The translations under genes and the position numbers were made by a program. From Syngnathus acus (taxonomy: Eukaryota > Chordata > Actinopteri > Syngnathiformes > Syngnathidae), in contig NC_051087.1 of assembly GCF_901709675.1 (NCBI RefSeq), positions 10,378,884 to 10,442,883 of the forward strand: a stretch of DNA of 64,000 nucleotides, in the 5' to 3' direction. The notes beneath the pieces are model-generated. The model searched no databases and was not told where the DNA came from. It saw only the letters and a program-made list of their open reading frames with translations. Positions 39,064 through 50,636 of this stretch are shown one piece after another. Within the stretch, counting starts at the first letter, position 1, and every line of letters begins with the position of its first letter.

Positions 39064-39400
39064 ATTCCCAAACCGTTAGGCCAGACAAGACCAGACCAAT
39101 TCTGTGGGGGATTATTTGCCTTAGCGATGAATAATGGATGATCATCTCCCCTCTGGCTCTCCACCACAGCAGCACCTCTCAATTGGCCTTGGCATGGAGC
39201 CATCCACTCGCCTGTCTGGATGGCTGCTTGGCCAGCTAGCGACAACGCGAGAGCTCTATAAAGTTATCGTAATATTTCATAAATACAATCAGAATTACTC
39301 AACGGTTATTCATCCTGAAAAAAAATGATGATGTACGTAACTTAGCGTCCGACTGCATACAGCGCATCACAATGTTAGACTCATTAAAATGTATACACTC

Positions 39401-39432
<32 letters not shown>
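39401..39432. repeat. (AT)n microsatellite
   Basis: About 15 AT units with a single C interruption at 39410, followed by an A run. Confidence 0.93.
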
Positions 39433-39433
<1 letters not shown>

Positions 39434-42400
39434 AAAAAGTCCTCATATAGTTGATTGCATACACCAATATAGCCAATTGCTACTTGAAAGTCATGCATAA
39501 AATGACATTTCTGAATGCCTTTCAATGAAGTGAAACAGATTGATGGTTGTGGTCACTAAGAAGGCCACGGGTGCAAAGAGAGTAGTGTAGAGCGTGGGAG
39601 TAAGGCCGGAACATTGTCCTTGCCCTGAAAAGCAAGGAAGCCACTCTTCTTTTATTCTTCCCTCCATCCTTGTTTTGCACTTTATCTCTTTTCATTGGCT
39701 GCACTCTCCGTCTTATTTTCAATAGAGCACTTGGGTCCAAAGAGATGTCAGTGTTGTGGATATACACACATATACACACAAGGACACACCTGTGCATAAG
39801 AGCGCCAGCTGAATGGAGACAAGTTGGTCCAAAGGGTCCGTCGAACAGTAACACAGGAGGGGCCGAGTCCCTTTGTGCCCGCGCCCCGCTCAGAACCTTC
39901 TGAGCCGCTCTCTTCCCAAAGGCAGACTCCCAAGGTGCAATTGGACAGGATGCTTTTTGTACACTCGTTATTTGTGACCCTTTTTTGTCTTTCATTTTCT
40001 TGTTTTACAGCTTTGTTTGTTTGTTTCTTTCAGGCGAGCGTAGAGTTGCCTTGGGTCTTTTGACGACAGCTGGGCTGCTCGAGCGCCGCATAGAAACAAC
40101 ACAAGTTCACTACAATGAGTGACAAGTGCTTTGTCGGACAGAGGCCCACAATGAATGCGTCCCCACCAAAGACCACTGGTTGGCCCCATTAAGACCACAA
40201 TGTTACAGGGTGCCTGGTCTGGGAGAGCTCTCTGCAAAACACAAACGCCATCATCCAAAAGCCGTGAAAACAAGCATGTTAACTGCAGACTGAAAAGAAA
40301 ATGGAGTCGGGTTAAAAAATGGCTTTCGAATACATCTGTCTGCCTATTGGAGGAAAAAAACATAAAGCTGAGCGTACCTGTCTGGCACTTTCATGGTTTA
40401 AACATGTGAAAAACATCAATGTATTGGCAGAAAACAGTAACAACATCAGTGAGGAGCAAGTATGCGCAGAGAGTAACAAGGTCAGTCTCGCAGGTCAAGC
40501 ATGTGACCATGGCCCTGCAGCCACTCTTCCACCCCCATCCGCCGCTCCCTCCTTCCCTTCCTGCTCTCTTTGACCCCTGGGCCTCAGGAATGAACCGCAA
40601 GTGAACTGAGAGTGGCGCGCCAATTCTCAGAAACTTCCAGAGCCCTCTCACCTCTCAACCCCGGCTGGTCTTAGCCTCTGTCACCCCTGCAACAGCTGGA
40701 GTGGCTCAAAGAGCTCTGCTGGCCCCAGGGAGGCCAACTAGAGGCGCGTACACCTTTAATGTGCGCAGACGTAACAGGAAACACACCCGTGTATCACATA
40801 AATAAAGAAGAGGTAAACATTCTTTTCAAGAGTTTTAAACTCATTGTCGCAAAACAATCAACAATAATCATCTACAAGCACATCCATTTCTAAAAAATCA
40901 CATTTTATCTATATTATTTATACTATTTGTATGTGTGTAGTTGATAAGAGTCGATATCAGCCTTATTTCAAAGTACTCGCGACGTTGGCCGTTTTACAAT
41001 CAGGAACTAGAAATTAAAAGTTAGAAATAGAATAATACAAAATAGACTTTAGTTTCATGCAATTTTAAAGACGATTGCTATAGGTTGTATTATTACTGGG
41101 TATATTTTCCAAAAATATCTGTCATTGTTATTTGGGAACATTTTATATATAAAAGTGGTGTCTATGCTTGGTATCGGTATTGACAAGAATTTAGTACTCG
41201 TACTGATATCGGTCTGAAAAAAAGTGTTTAATATTGGCAGCTTTGAATAATGTATAGAATGCATTCTCTGGACGCAACATGTCAGATTCATTAATTATTT
41301 TATCTGTATTTGTTTCCGACTTCTGCAAAATCTATATTGTATGGTAGAATGATTCCATCCCAGAAAAACAAGACATTTTCTGCCTACAACTTAGTCAAAC
41401 ATCAGCCCCTTTTAGAATCCTGACTCAGCAACATTTGACAAGTCATATACAGTAAATCGTATCTGCTAAATTACTGTCCAGCCCTGACTAACAAAATGTC
41501 ACCAAGGGAAACAATGGCCTCCTCAGTAGGACGGTTAATGAACTTTGGCTCTTTATGCACAGGACAGTAAACAGGTGCCTCAGTGAACAGAGTTGAAAGA
41601 ATCTTCCTCCATGTGCACGGAAAAGAACACAGGAGTCAGAGAGTACAAATGATATGACCCTGTTATATACAGGTCATATAAATGCCGTCTTACGTAGCGC
41701 ACATGAAGGACAGCCACGCCAACATGTAAATATCACCGTCTGAATAAAAAAGACATCCTTACAAAAAGTCCACATGTTACAGATTATCATGCACACACAC
41801 ACACGGATATACTGTTTTTAGCCGTGACGGTTTGGGCAGTTACAGCACTCCGAGCAACAGACCCCAAGGTCAAATCTGATGATCTGTGGAATCCACTGCC
41901 TGGGATTTGGTTCACCTTACTCACCCCTGAACCTCACCTGTCTATCAACAATCTCTGAAATGAGACACATTTGGTGAGCTATGGATGAAGCAATGTGTTG
42001 TCACAAAAATGTAATTGGAAATTAGAGCACTCCTCTGAATGTACACATTACTTTCCTGATCCAGTTTGTTTTTGAATGCATAAACCCTTCTTCTATGGAC
42101 TACACTGCACACCCTATTTCAATACGCACTCCACGTGTATGTCAGGAATATTATATTGATGTTGGTATCTTTTCTTTGTGAATTACAATACTGCATGAAT
42201 TAAGAAAAATTTATTGTGACTCACTGTATAGTAATCCCAAGGCCAAACAATCCGTCCTACATGTTCCTCCAAATGCACAGCCATACATCAACCAGGGTCA
42301 AATGACAGAAGGTTTTAAATTATTTCCTCTTGAGGCTACTTTCACTTTCAGAGATGAGCTCTCTGGAATTGTTACTTTTTAATGACTTAGTATTTTGGAG

Positions 42401-42521
42401 GGGAGATATGGCCTGGACTGATCAACGCTGTATCAAGCTGTTTAGTCCGAAATCTGAATTTTACCTTTCAAGTGAAAAAAAAAAAACCTGACCGTTGTTT
42501 TTGTTTTGACTGATACATTTC

Positions 42522-42635
42522 CTGACCTTTCTGGACAGGATTTCAAGGTGCGGCCAAGGTATTGGAGGGGTCGAGTTTGGTGACCTCAGTGTTACATTCC
42601 TGCTTTTTGCAGATGATGTGGCTCTGTTGGTTTAG
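42522..42635 (+). mobile_element. Non-LTR retrotransposon reverse-transcriptase fragment
   Basis: The plus frame from 42522 encodes LTFLDRISRCGQGIGG, then VEFGDLSVTFLLFADDVALL and a TAG stop at 42633. FADD (codons at 42606-42617) is the catalytic Phe-Ala-Asp-Asp box of reverse transcriptase, and LDRISR-x-x-QG before it matches fish LINE consensus sequences I recall as MDRISRRSQG. Only about 37 codons survive and both sides diverge, so this is a dead fragment. The clade (Rex1-like or another) is not settled. Confidence 0.75.
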
Positions 42636-45600
42636 CAGCAAAAACGTCCGAAGCCCTTCGCAGAGACTGAAAAGGAAAAGCCAGTCGAGAAAGGAGCCAA
42701 CGTTGGAGGTGGACATTGACTGTGACAGATGAAGGTTGAGCAGGATCCGCAGCATGGCAGATGACAAGAGCTAGACAGAGAGAGCTGACTGCTGAATGAG
42801 CTGCTCTGTTTGTTTGAAATCTGCCTGCCTTTTGTAGTTTACAGTGTTTGGTAAACTCCACAGTAATTCTGGTGGTGATACGTATATCACTCAAAGTAAC
42901 GCCAAGTCTCCTGCAAATGCCTTTGTACAAAGTACCATGATCCGTAAACAAAGAGCTCCTTGGTAGGTGGCCATGTCACAAAGTGAATGTGAACCTTATG
43001 GCTACATTATGAACTGAATGACGAAGAACTGAACAATGCGGTGAGAAGATTTTTTGAACAATTTTTTTGGGGCATATTTATATATTTTATTCATAATTTC
43101 TTTGTTGTGTTTCTTTGAAATATAAGGCTCCTCAGAGATACGATGCTGACGAGCACACACACGCACTTCTACTCTTGCACCGGAAAAGCATGCCAAAATC
43201 TGAAAATTAAGAATAATACCCTACGGCTGACTTTTGATTGCTCATGAAACGAAAATTGTTCCGTCAATTTTGGTCAGCACATACTCAAGGCATTCCTTCA
43301 GCGTGAAACCTCCACCCCTTGTCCTTCTATTTCAGTGCGAGGTCAAAGTTTTCACCTTATCTGGAAGCCATCAGCGGTACCAGTCCCACCACTGCGACTC
43401 GTTGAGTTGAAACTGTTGCAGGTTGTTAAAATCTTACCCTTCTCTTGTTTTCTGAGGTGTTGAAATGACCTACACACACATGCAAGGAAATCCAGATCAA
43501 AGTTATGCCACTTATTGTCTCAGCCACGACAATGTAGTGCGGGAGGGAGGTAGGAGAGGGGGATTTTTTTTTCTCTCTGGGATCTAGTTTGCTATTTTGG
43601 CCGAGGCTTTCTTCTCACTGTGTGGTCATGTGGGAGATCAATGTTTCTAGAAGTGTCTGAGGATACTGGTTGATTGCAGCCTGACACAGAAGCTACATAG
43701 GCAGCGAGAGAGAGTGAGGCAGAGGGAAAGAGTCAGAGCCAAGCTGAGCTATAGCATGAAGAATGCAGGTGAGGCTTTTCCGGTTCTTTTTATTCTTTCA
43801 TTGTCCAACCTTCTCAACATCTCCCTCCTTGCACTTCAACTTCATTCTTGCCAAACTTCAAGTTCAACCATCCATCCATCCAAGCTCCTGTCTCGTCTTT
43901 CGCCCTCCCCCTTTCTCACTCTCCTCAGACAGACACAGCTACCCTCCTGGACGTTTCCTTTCTGCTGGCCTGCCCCAACAAAGGTGCTCAGTCATGTGAA
44001 ACCTAATCTCAAGCCCCCCAAAACCTGACCCTTGACCTCCTCAGTCTTCACACAGCCAGAGGGGGAGGGGAGCCAGGGCAGGAAAGGGAGGCTTTTGGGG
44101 AAAGGTCACATTCCCGAAGACACTTTTGTGTATGCACGTGTGTGTGTGTGTCTGTGTGTGTGCGTCTACGTGCATGTGTGTGTTTGTGCGCGTGCGTGCG
44201 TGAGCGCATGTCTGCTTGATTATGTTTCCGCTCCAGATCTGCATTATATGACATTTAACTTACGGCTGCTTTATTTTAATGGTGATCAGGTTGGCCAGTC
44301 AACTTTGTACATAAGTTGAGTCTCATGTGAACGTGTTTGTGACTCGGTGTACTGAATGTGCGTAGGTGCGTGTTTGTGTGAAAGCATTTCAGCCCCGAAG
44401 CGTTGCTGCCTATAGACAAAACACAGACTTTGTTTTCTTGCTGGGCCAGACCTGCAAGTCTTGTCTGGGCAGAGCTCCTCTCCTTACACCCCACTGCAAT
44501 CCTTAGACGTGTGCTTTTGTGTGTGTCTATTGTGCTTGCATGCGTGTGTGTGCATGGCACTGAGTGTCAGCTGTCCTAGGTGATTAGTGCTTTTATATTG
44601 TTCCAAGTAGTCCGGACGAGGCCCCCTCTTCACTGCTCGACCGCACAGCTGCAGTCTGCCTCTCCATCGCTGCTCTTCAGCCTTCCTTTTCTCACTGACA
44701 CTCAAAAAGCAAGACCAATACAGAGTCTAAAACTAGAGGAAGAAGAATGGAGGTAATCAGAAGAGCAGCAAATAAGGACTAGGGTCATCTTATGAGGATT
44801 AGAGAGGGGATTCAATACACAGAGGTTCTCCTGGACAGGATTTCCTCAGCTATGCTTGGGAGGCCTACCTTGCTTTAAACACACACACAGGCAAGTCAGG
44901 ACAAAATGATAAAGTAGGAGAGCAAAAGAGGGAGGGTGGTCCGTATGCAGTATCTTCCTTTTTTTTTTTTTTCTAGAGGAACCAACATATGTGCATCCCC
45001 TATAAGAACAACCAAACAGCAGTATAAAGTCATTGACTATTGGATTTTTTTCAGTCAAAGAACAGTTTCTGTTCATACTGTGTAATTGGTTGGGTTAGAA
45101 GCAAGGTATGTGTTGTTGCTGCTTTAGAATTTGTGAGCTGGGCATTGTTGGGCTCCTGACATTGAACTTGGAAGATGGGGAGGGTGGGGGAGAAAGCATA
45201 CAAGGCAACAATTCCTCTCCCAACACTCACCCGACCAGTCCCACTTCCTTACAACTCTGCTTTATCTTAACTGTCAACACCTGGCCTAAGCAGGAACCTC
45301 TTTCTATCTGTGAACTTTAATCTGGCCCTGCTAGGCAAACAGCACCATGGCTAGGACAAGAAGAGTGATTACTCAGTCACATTGGCCTCCGGTGCCTCAG
45401 CAGGCAGGAGAGGAAAGATTGGAAGAAAGGGGATTTGGAAATGGGAAGATATTTATAAAGTTGAATGCTGAATATCTAAGGAAAATGGACTGGCACATGA
45501 TGTACATTGAAACACAAAAACAAGCTGATTAAGTGGTGTGGAAGGACAGCAGGGAGGACAAAGATGAGAGCTGAGAGTGGAAGAAACAGGATGGAATAAG

Positions 45601-47019
45601 AAAGGCTCTGCATACAACAGATACGATACTTAGGTAGCTTGACATGAGAGCAGCCTCCTTTCATGAAGAATAAGTAGGGTTTCAAAAAAACCAAATTCAG
45701 TTCTTAGATTGAATACCGGCTGTTCCAATTGCTTACATTTTGACTTGTTCATGTTAGAAATCATGCAAAAAATAATTTACTTAATCCAGCAGGATTTTTT
45801 AGGAGGGGTGGTAAAACATAGAGAAGAAACAAATTTCAGCATGAGCGATATATTGGCACATTATGCATTTCTGTCGTTCCATGTGAACAGACAGCATTGT
45901 TACACCCCCAAACGTTTCCAAAGCACAAAGTAGCATAAGCTCAATTTTACTTGTTTTTTTTTAAATATTTTTGTAAATGGAGCTCTATTTTCGTGACCAG
46001 CATAAATACTGGTGTATCCGAGCTGAGCCAGGTTGGACTCCATGGTGGCAATTTAACAGACAAGTGCAGGCTGGCAGATCTGTGAGACGGCGGGCTGCAC
46101 CGCTGTGGGAATAAAAAAAAATGAAATTAATTAGAAGCTTTGTAATTCACTGTTCTCAATAACATCCATTCATTCATTTAACAAATCAGTCATTTTCAGA
46201 GCTACAATTAAAGCAATGGTTTTCATTTCAAATGCATTTTGGGCTGAATTTTGACTGGAATGAACATAATAAATCATGACTGTTTATTCCCCATCATCCT
46301 AAACACATATTCAACATGCATTTTAAAAGGACAATAATCACAAAGCTTTATTGACTGCATGTAAAAGTAGTCACTGTTTCTTGACTCAGCGTTCAAATTC
46401 ACCTGGCCCACAATAACATCAACATTTCATCCTCTTATGAGTTGTTTCAGACAGGTTGGACTTGGAATAGACGTCTGTAGCGATTTGCACACATGAATAC
46501 ATTGTTTGTGGTGAATTTGATGTGTTATCGTCCCATATTTTGTGTTTTTGGCAAGTTATTTAATTCTAAACCGTTCCAGACATTGAACACAATGGTGTTG
46601 TTATATTTAATTTCTGTATACAATTGATGGTGTGTTTATTTACAATGTGAGCCAGCAATGAACAGAAAATGAATGAAACTTGACAGTCACGGGAATGTGA
46701 ATGTCATGATAATAGTGTGTTTTTGCCACTTTTGTGGTTGGGATTGGTTTAAATTATTGTTTTGATCAGGTCATTTTCAATAAAACATACGTGATTAATG
46801 TAACTAACTGCATTGGGTTCCATTGATGTTTTTATAGCGATGCGCCAAGTTAGAGCAAGATGTTTTTGACTATTTGCAACATTGCTTCTTCTGAGAATGT
46901 CCATTTAAAAGTGAAATTGGCACTGGAAATTCTTAACTCAATCAAAATACAAAGTCAATCAAATCAGGCCCTTGGGAATTGAATCTAATCATATATGGCT
47001 CTACAATATCAGAAAAACA
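42636..47019. other. Intergenic DNA with a TG repeat, no gene seen
   Basis: An interrupted TG/CG microsatellite lies at 44137-44203, a smaller TG tract near 44516-44555 and a T run at 44958-44972. No open frame shows a domain. From about 45940 onward the sequence is AT-rich and repeat-poor. Confidence 0.6.
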
Positions 47020-47325
47020 TATTTCCTCGCCCACCTGAGCAGGATCTCCTTCAAGCTCAGGTCCTCTACCAGAGTCCAGGCAGCTTGAGGGTTCTGCGCA
47101 GGATCTTCTGTTCCCAGATTTGCACTCTTCTGCGTGGAGATGTCCGATGTTGTTCCTGGTATCTGCTGGAGCCATCCAGCCAGCTTGGGGTTTACTGCCC
47201 ACAGTGCCCCGGATCACTAGTGGCACCACTTTTGCCTTTACCCTCTGTAGTTATTCTTTCAGCCTGTGGTATTTTTTAAGCTTTCTGTGTTCCTTTTTCC
47301 CGATGTTGCTATCATTCGGCCGACT
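47020..47325 (-). mobile_element. C-terminal fragment of a non-LTR retrotransposon (probably R4/Rex6-like)
   Basis: On the minus strand, pieces in shifting frames read SNIGKKEHRKLKKYHRLKE, then VKAKVVPLVIRG, then PKLAGWLQQIPGTTSDISTQ, then KILRRTLKLPGLW and a stop. This is the order of the C-terminal end of a fish retrotransposon protein I know from memory, in which the preceding part carries a restriction-enzyme-like endonuclease. At least two frameshifts and an in-frame stop make it non-functional. It ends about 60 bases beyond the predicted bcl11a poly(A) site and has the same orientation as that gene. Clade assignment is tentative. Confidence 0.65.
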
Positions 47326-47339
47326 GAATACCGCTTAAT

Positions 47340-47375
47340 ATATACACACACACAGCCACACACACACTACAAGAG
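47340..47375 (-). promoter_or_regulatory. GT-rich downstream element of the poly(A) site (CA repeat on plus strand)
   Basis: The plus strand carries two short CA runs around 47343-47369, so the minus-strand RNA would read UGUGUGUGUG twice. This begins about 35 bases after the AATAAA at 47405-47410, a usual place for the GU-rich element bound by the cleavage-stimulation factor. Its role is inferred from position. Confidence 0.5.
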
Positions 47376-47384
47376 AAAACCAGC

Positions 47385-50300
47385 AATGTATGTATGTCAT
47401 ACGTTTTATTTTATCCCAAGACAAAATGGCTGAGTGAAGAGAAAAATGCAGGCAACAGCTGAAAACAGTGGCATTTCCATAACTGAAAAATAATAACAAT
47501 TGTATGTTGAACGGGAACTCTTAAATGTTGATCTGTGACCTTTTGGTCATCAAACAGAGAAACCAAGCCAACAGAATTCATCACAAAGGAAGGGCTGGTG
47601 GTGAATAAACAGACGCATTTTGGGTGACGCTGTTCTCAGCAGAGCATATACTGAATGTGGGTGTACAGTCATAATAAATAATGTCAACCAATGTCAACTT
47701 CAAGTTCACTTGAGAGCAGATAAGAGTACAGAACACAGACTGGGATCAGAACCATCTGCTATTACAACATGTAGCAAACCTCTTTTTCATTCATCATTTT
47801 CTCATATTGACAATATAACTTGCATATGGTATGACATGTACCCTATGTAAATCAAGCACGGTGGTTGTTTTGGCAAAGTAAAATACAACAGGAAATGAAT
47901 TCAAAATAACAAAATTCAGCAAAAGAAAAAAATTGCTTTTCAGATTTATGATGGACTGATTGCATATAAAAAAAAAACACGTTTCATTAACAGCTGGAAT
48001 GTTATCAGGTGGTACATGCTTAAGGACAGTAAAAAGTTGGCTAACAATAAAACCCAACAATAGCTTGTATTACTGCATATAAAATGGCAGGAGAAAAACA
48101 TAGAAAAAAAGGATATGTACAACCACCTGTTTTTACCTCATTGTGGTAAGTCCAGCAGGACTGCCTGAAAAAGTCATCATATGACCTCTCACCCTTGAAG
48201 AACACCACAACATTTTAGTTTTGAAAAACATTATTTTCAAGCATACAAATTATTCACACTATATTATCCTGCCAAATTAAGAAAATATACGGTGGCAGCT
48301 TGTTGGGATTTTTTTTCACTACAGAAAAAAATGGTACATTGAAACTTTTAAAGAGTACAGGCAAAACCATTAAAAATACAGGCTCCAACATAAATACTAT
48401 AAGTGCCTACACTAAGTGAACATTAATTTCAAATGCAATTCTAAATACAAAAAAGTCAACCATAAATGTATTTTGAACTTAGGAACTTACATGAGTGTGC
48501 ATCTTCCTATGTGTTTAAGTTCTCTCTATATATTTATTTATCATATATTTCCCCCATCGCGAAATATTTTGTTCAACCTGAAGATGTGTGTACAGTAAAG
48601 GCAAAAAAATGATACAAGCCATGTTCAATGTACAATTCAATACATAGTGATCAAGTCCTGAATGTCAACAAGACAAGAAAGAGAATCAACAACACAAATC
48701 AAAAACACAATTTAAATAAACTCTTCCCGTAAGAAAATTACATGTACTTAAAAAAAAAATCAGCAATACAAATTATTTTGTAAAAAAAAAAAAAAGAAGT
48801 ACGTTTTTTAAGTTTTTACTGTACTGAAGGGTATATTTTAAGGTTAATATAATGGGACATTTCAATAGCATTTTCTGCATCGATACCCAATTCAACCAAA
48901 GTTAGGTTCCGCTGTCAAGACATATTTAGCAAAGCATGTTCAACTTTGTTTAGTTTCAATTTAGCTTAGTTCTTTTTAGTCTATTTTTAAATGACACCAC
49001 AGTTACTGCATTGATCAGCACAAGAGCCAAGTTTTTCCCTAGAGCATCCACCTGTAAACTGGGGAAACGGAACAGTGCACGTAAATAGTCCGGAATATGT
49101 AATCCGGTCCTCATTTTATACTCAACCGACTGTACCTCCGATTAGAGAGACAGATACAGACTGTAGGCAGAGTGACAAGTGCTATAATCATTTTTTAAAA
49201 AATGGCAAGGTGGTGAGAGGAAATACTACAATTAAAATGAGTCACAACATTTAACTAAAAAGAGAAAAAAATACTATGTGTATGTGTGTGGAGGAGGATG
49301 TATAATTTAAATTTTAGTTGTATGACCAATGTGATTTTATAAAAATGTTGTCAAGAGAATTAAGAGGGCATAGAACTTTTGAATTGTAGAAACATCTGGT
49401 TATACCCATTCCATTCCCGTAACCCCGAACCACACCAAGTATCCCCACTATCACCAAAATCAAAACCTGCCTGATGTGAAAAAGACTCCAACCGATTCTG
49501 TGGTCTTCAAGTTAATGATGGCTACACAGACTGCCCAGATGACACTAAACAATTGTGTTAAACACCACACAAAAAAAAAAACAAGTTTCATTTTCAAAGA
49601 AAATAACCACTCTGGAAAATTAAGAGCTTCACGTTGGTTAAAACAACTCTACAGAGTACCCTCTCAGTATGATACATATGTACCAGAAAACGAAAACTTC
49701 CACAAACCTTTTTGAGCATGTAACATGCCAGTAAACAGAATTACAATCTGAAGAATGAAAATATACAGTCAGGCAGATAAATGATTGGCCAGAAAAAAAC
49801 ACAATCTTTTTTTTTTTTTTTGATCTTTTCAATTTTGTTTCAACTGGTTTCTTAATGCTCTGCTCAGTCACAACACGGCAGGGTTGTTTAGGTGCTTGAT
49901 GCAAGGACCTGTTTAATTCCATATGTGCACAAAATGTCCTGTAATCATCTACATCTGAAACGCCGAGCTTATAGCAAAAGGAGGATTAACTAATGAAGGT
50001 AAGATATCCAAGGCACTCTTTGTTGTCATTTTACACCATAGTATTATTTTCATTGTTTGTTAAAAGAAATAAGTCATGGTGCTAGTGCCTAGCATTTCAT
50101 AGGCAGCCCAATCCTTGTATATATATTTATGTACATATAGGTATTTTACGTCTATTTTGCATGGAAAATCGTTAACAAAAATCAGTTTTAAACATGACCC
50201 TGCTTTTTTTGTTTGAAGTCTGAATAATATGACACTGTTCCACTATGCTTGGAAACCAAACTGTACATGATATGTTAAAGAGTATGTACTTTCCGCAGCA

Positions 50301-50636
50301 AGGGTTCCAAAATGTTGGCTAAATCAAAAGGATCAACAGCAACACGAGTACAACCAAACCCACCAGTCACTGATAGTTTTAGAGTAGCCATGAATACACC
50401 AAGCATGCTGTCCAGTTAGAAAAAAAATATATAAAATGTGTAAATTATTGCACAATAGAAAGGCTCAAAACGTTTTGTTTCATACACGGGTATTGCCCCA
50501 GTGGTTGGGAACGATAACAGGGCTGTACTGTGTACTGTTGTCTGACCCTGTAGTCCATTCCGTTCATCTGTTGGCTACATATCCAGGGTTGAAATTTAGC
50601 CAAAGGAGCTGAGAGAGAAAGCATGCCGTTCTTTGC
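47385..50636 (-). other. bcl11a: Predicted bcl11a 3' UTR, about 3.2 kb
   Basis: It starts directly after the TAG stop and runs to the predicted cleavage site. The stretch is AT-rich and free of recognisable transposons, unlike the DNA on its far side, where a retrotransposon relic starts at once. A length near 3.2 kb resembles the long 3' UTR of the human BCL11A-XL transcript (memory). Two sense-strand Pumilio-type sites, TGTACATA, lie at 48114-48121 and 50128-50135. Boundaries are inferred without transcript data. Confidence 0.6.
47405..47410 (-). terminator. Predicted bcl11a poly(A) signal (AATAAA)
   Basis: TTTATT on the plus strand is AATAAA in the sense direction. The cleavage site would fall near 47380-47392 and a GT-rich element follows at 47340-47375. 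This is the best signal triplet in the 3 kb after the stop codon; a second AATAAA at 48533-48538 lacks an obvious GT-rich partner and could give a shorter UTR. Confidence 0.6.

Larger units (their letters stand above)
37806..42521. other. Intergenic DNA, no gene seen
   Basis: Contains a cytosine-rich, guanine-poor tract at 38905-39063 whose Pro-rich frames are compositional artefacts, and an (AT)n run at 39401-39432. The 157-codon minus frame at 39522-39995 has no recognisable domain. Otherwise unique sequence. Confidence 0.6.

Noticed and set aside
38871-39134. Proline-rich plus-strand protein
   Set aside because: Explained by the cytosine-rich tract; no start context or splice evidence.
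39522-39995. 157-codon minus-strand frame as a gene
   Set aside because: No family resemblance, and several overlapping frames are open as well.
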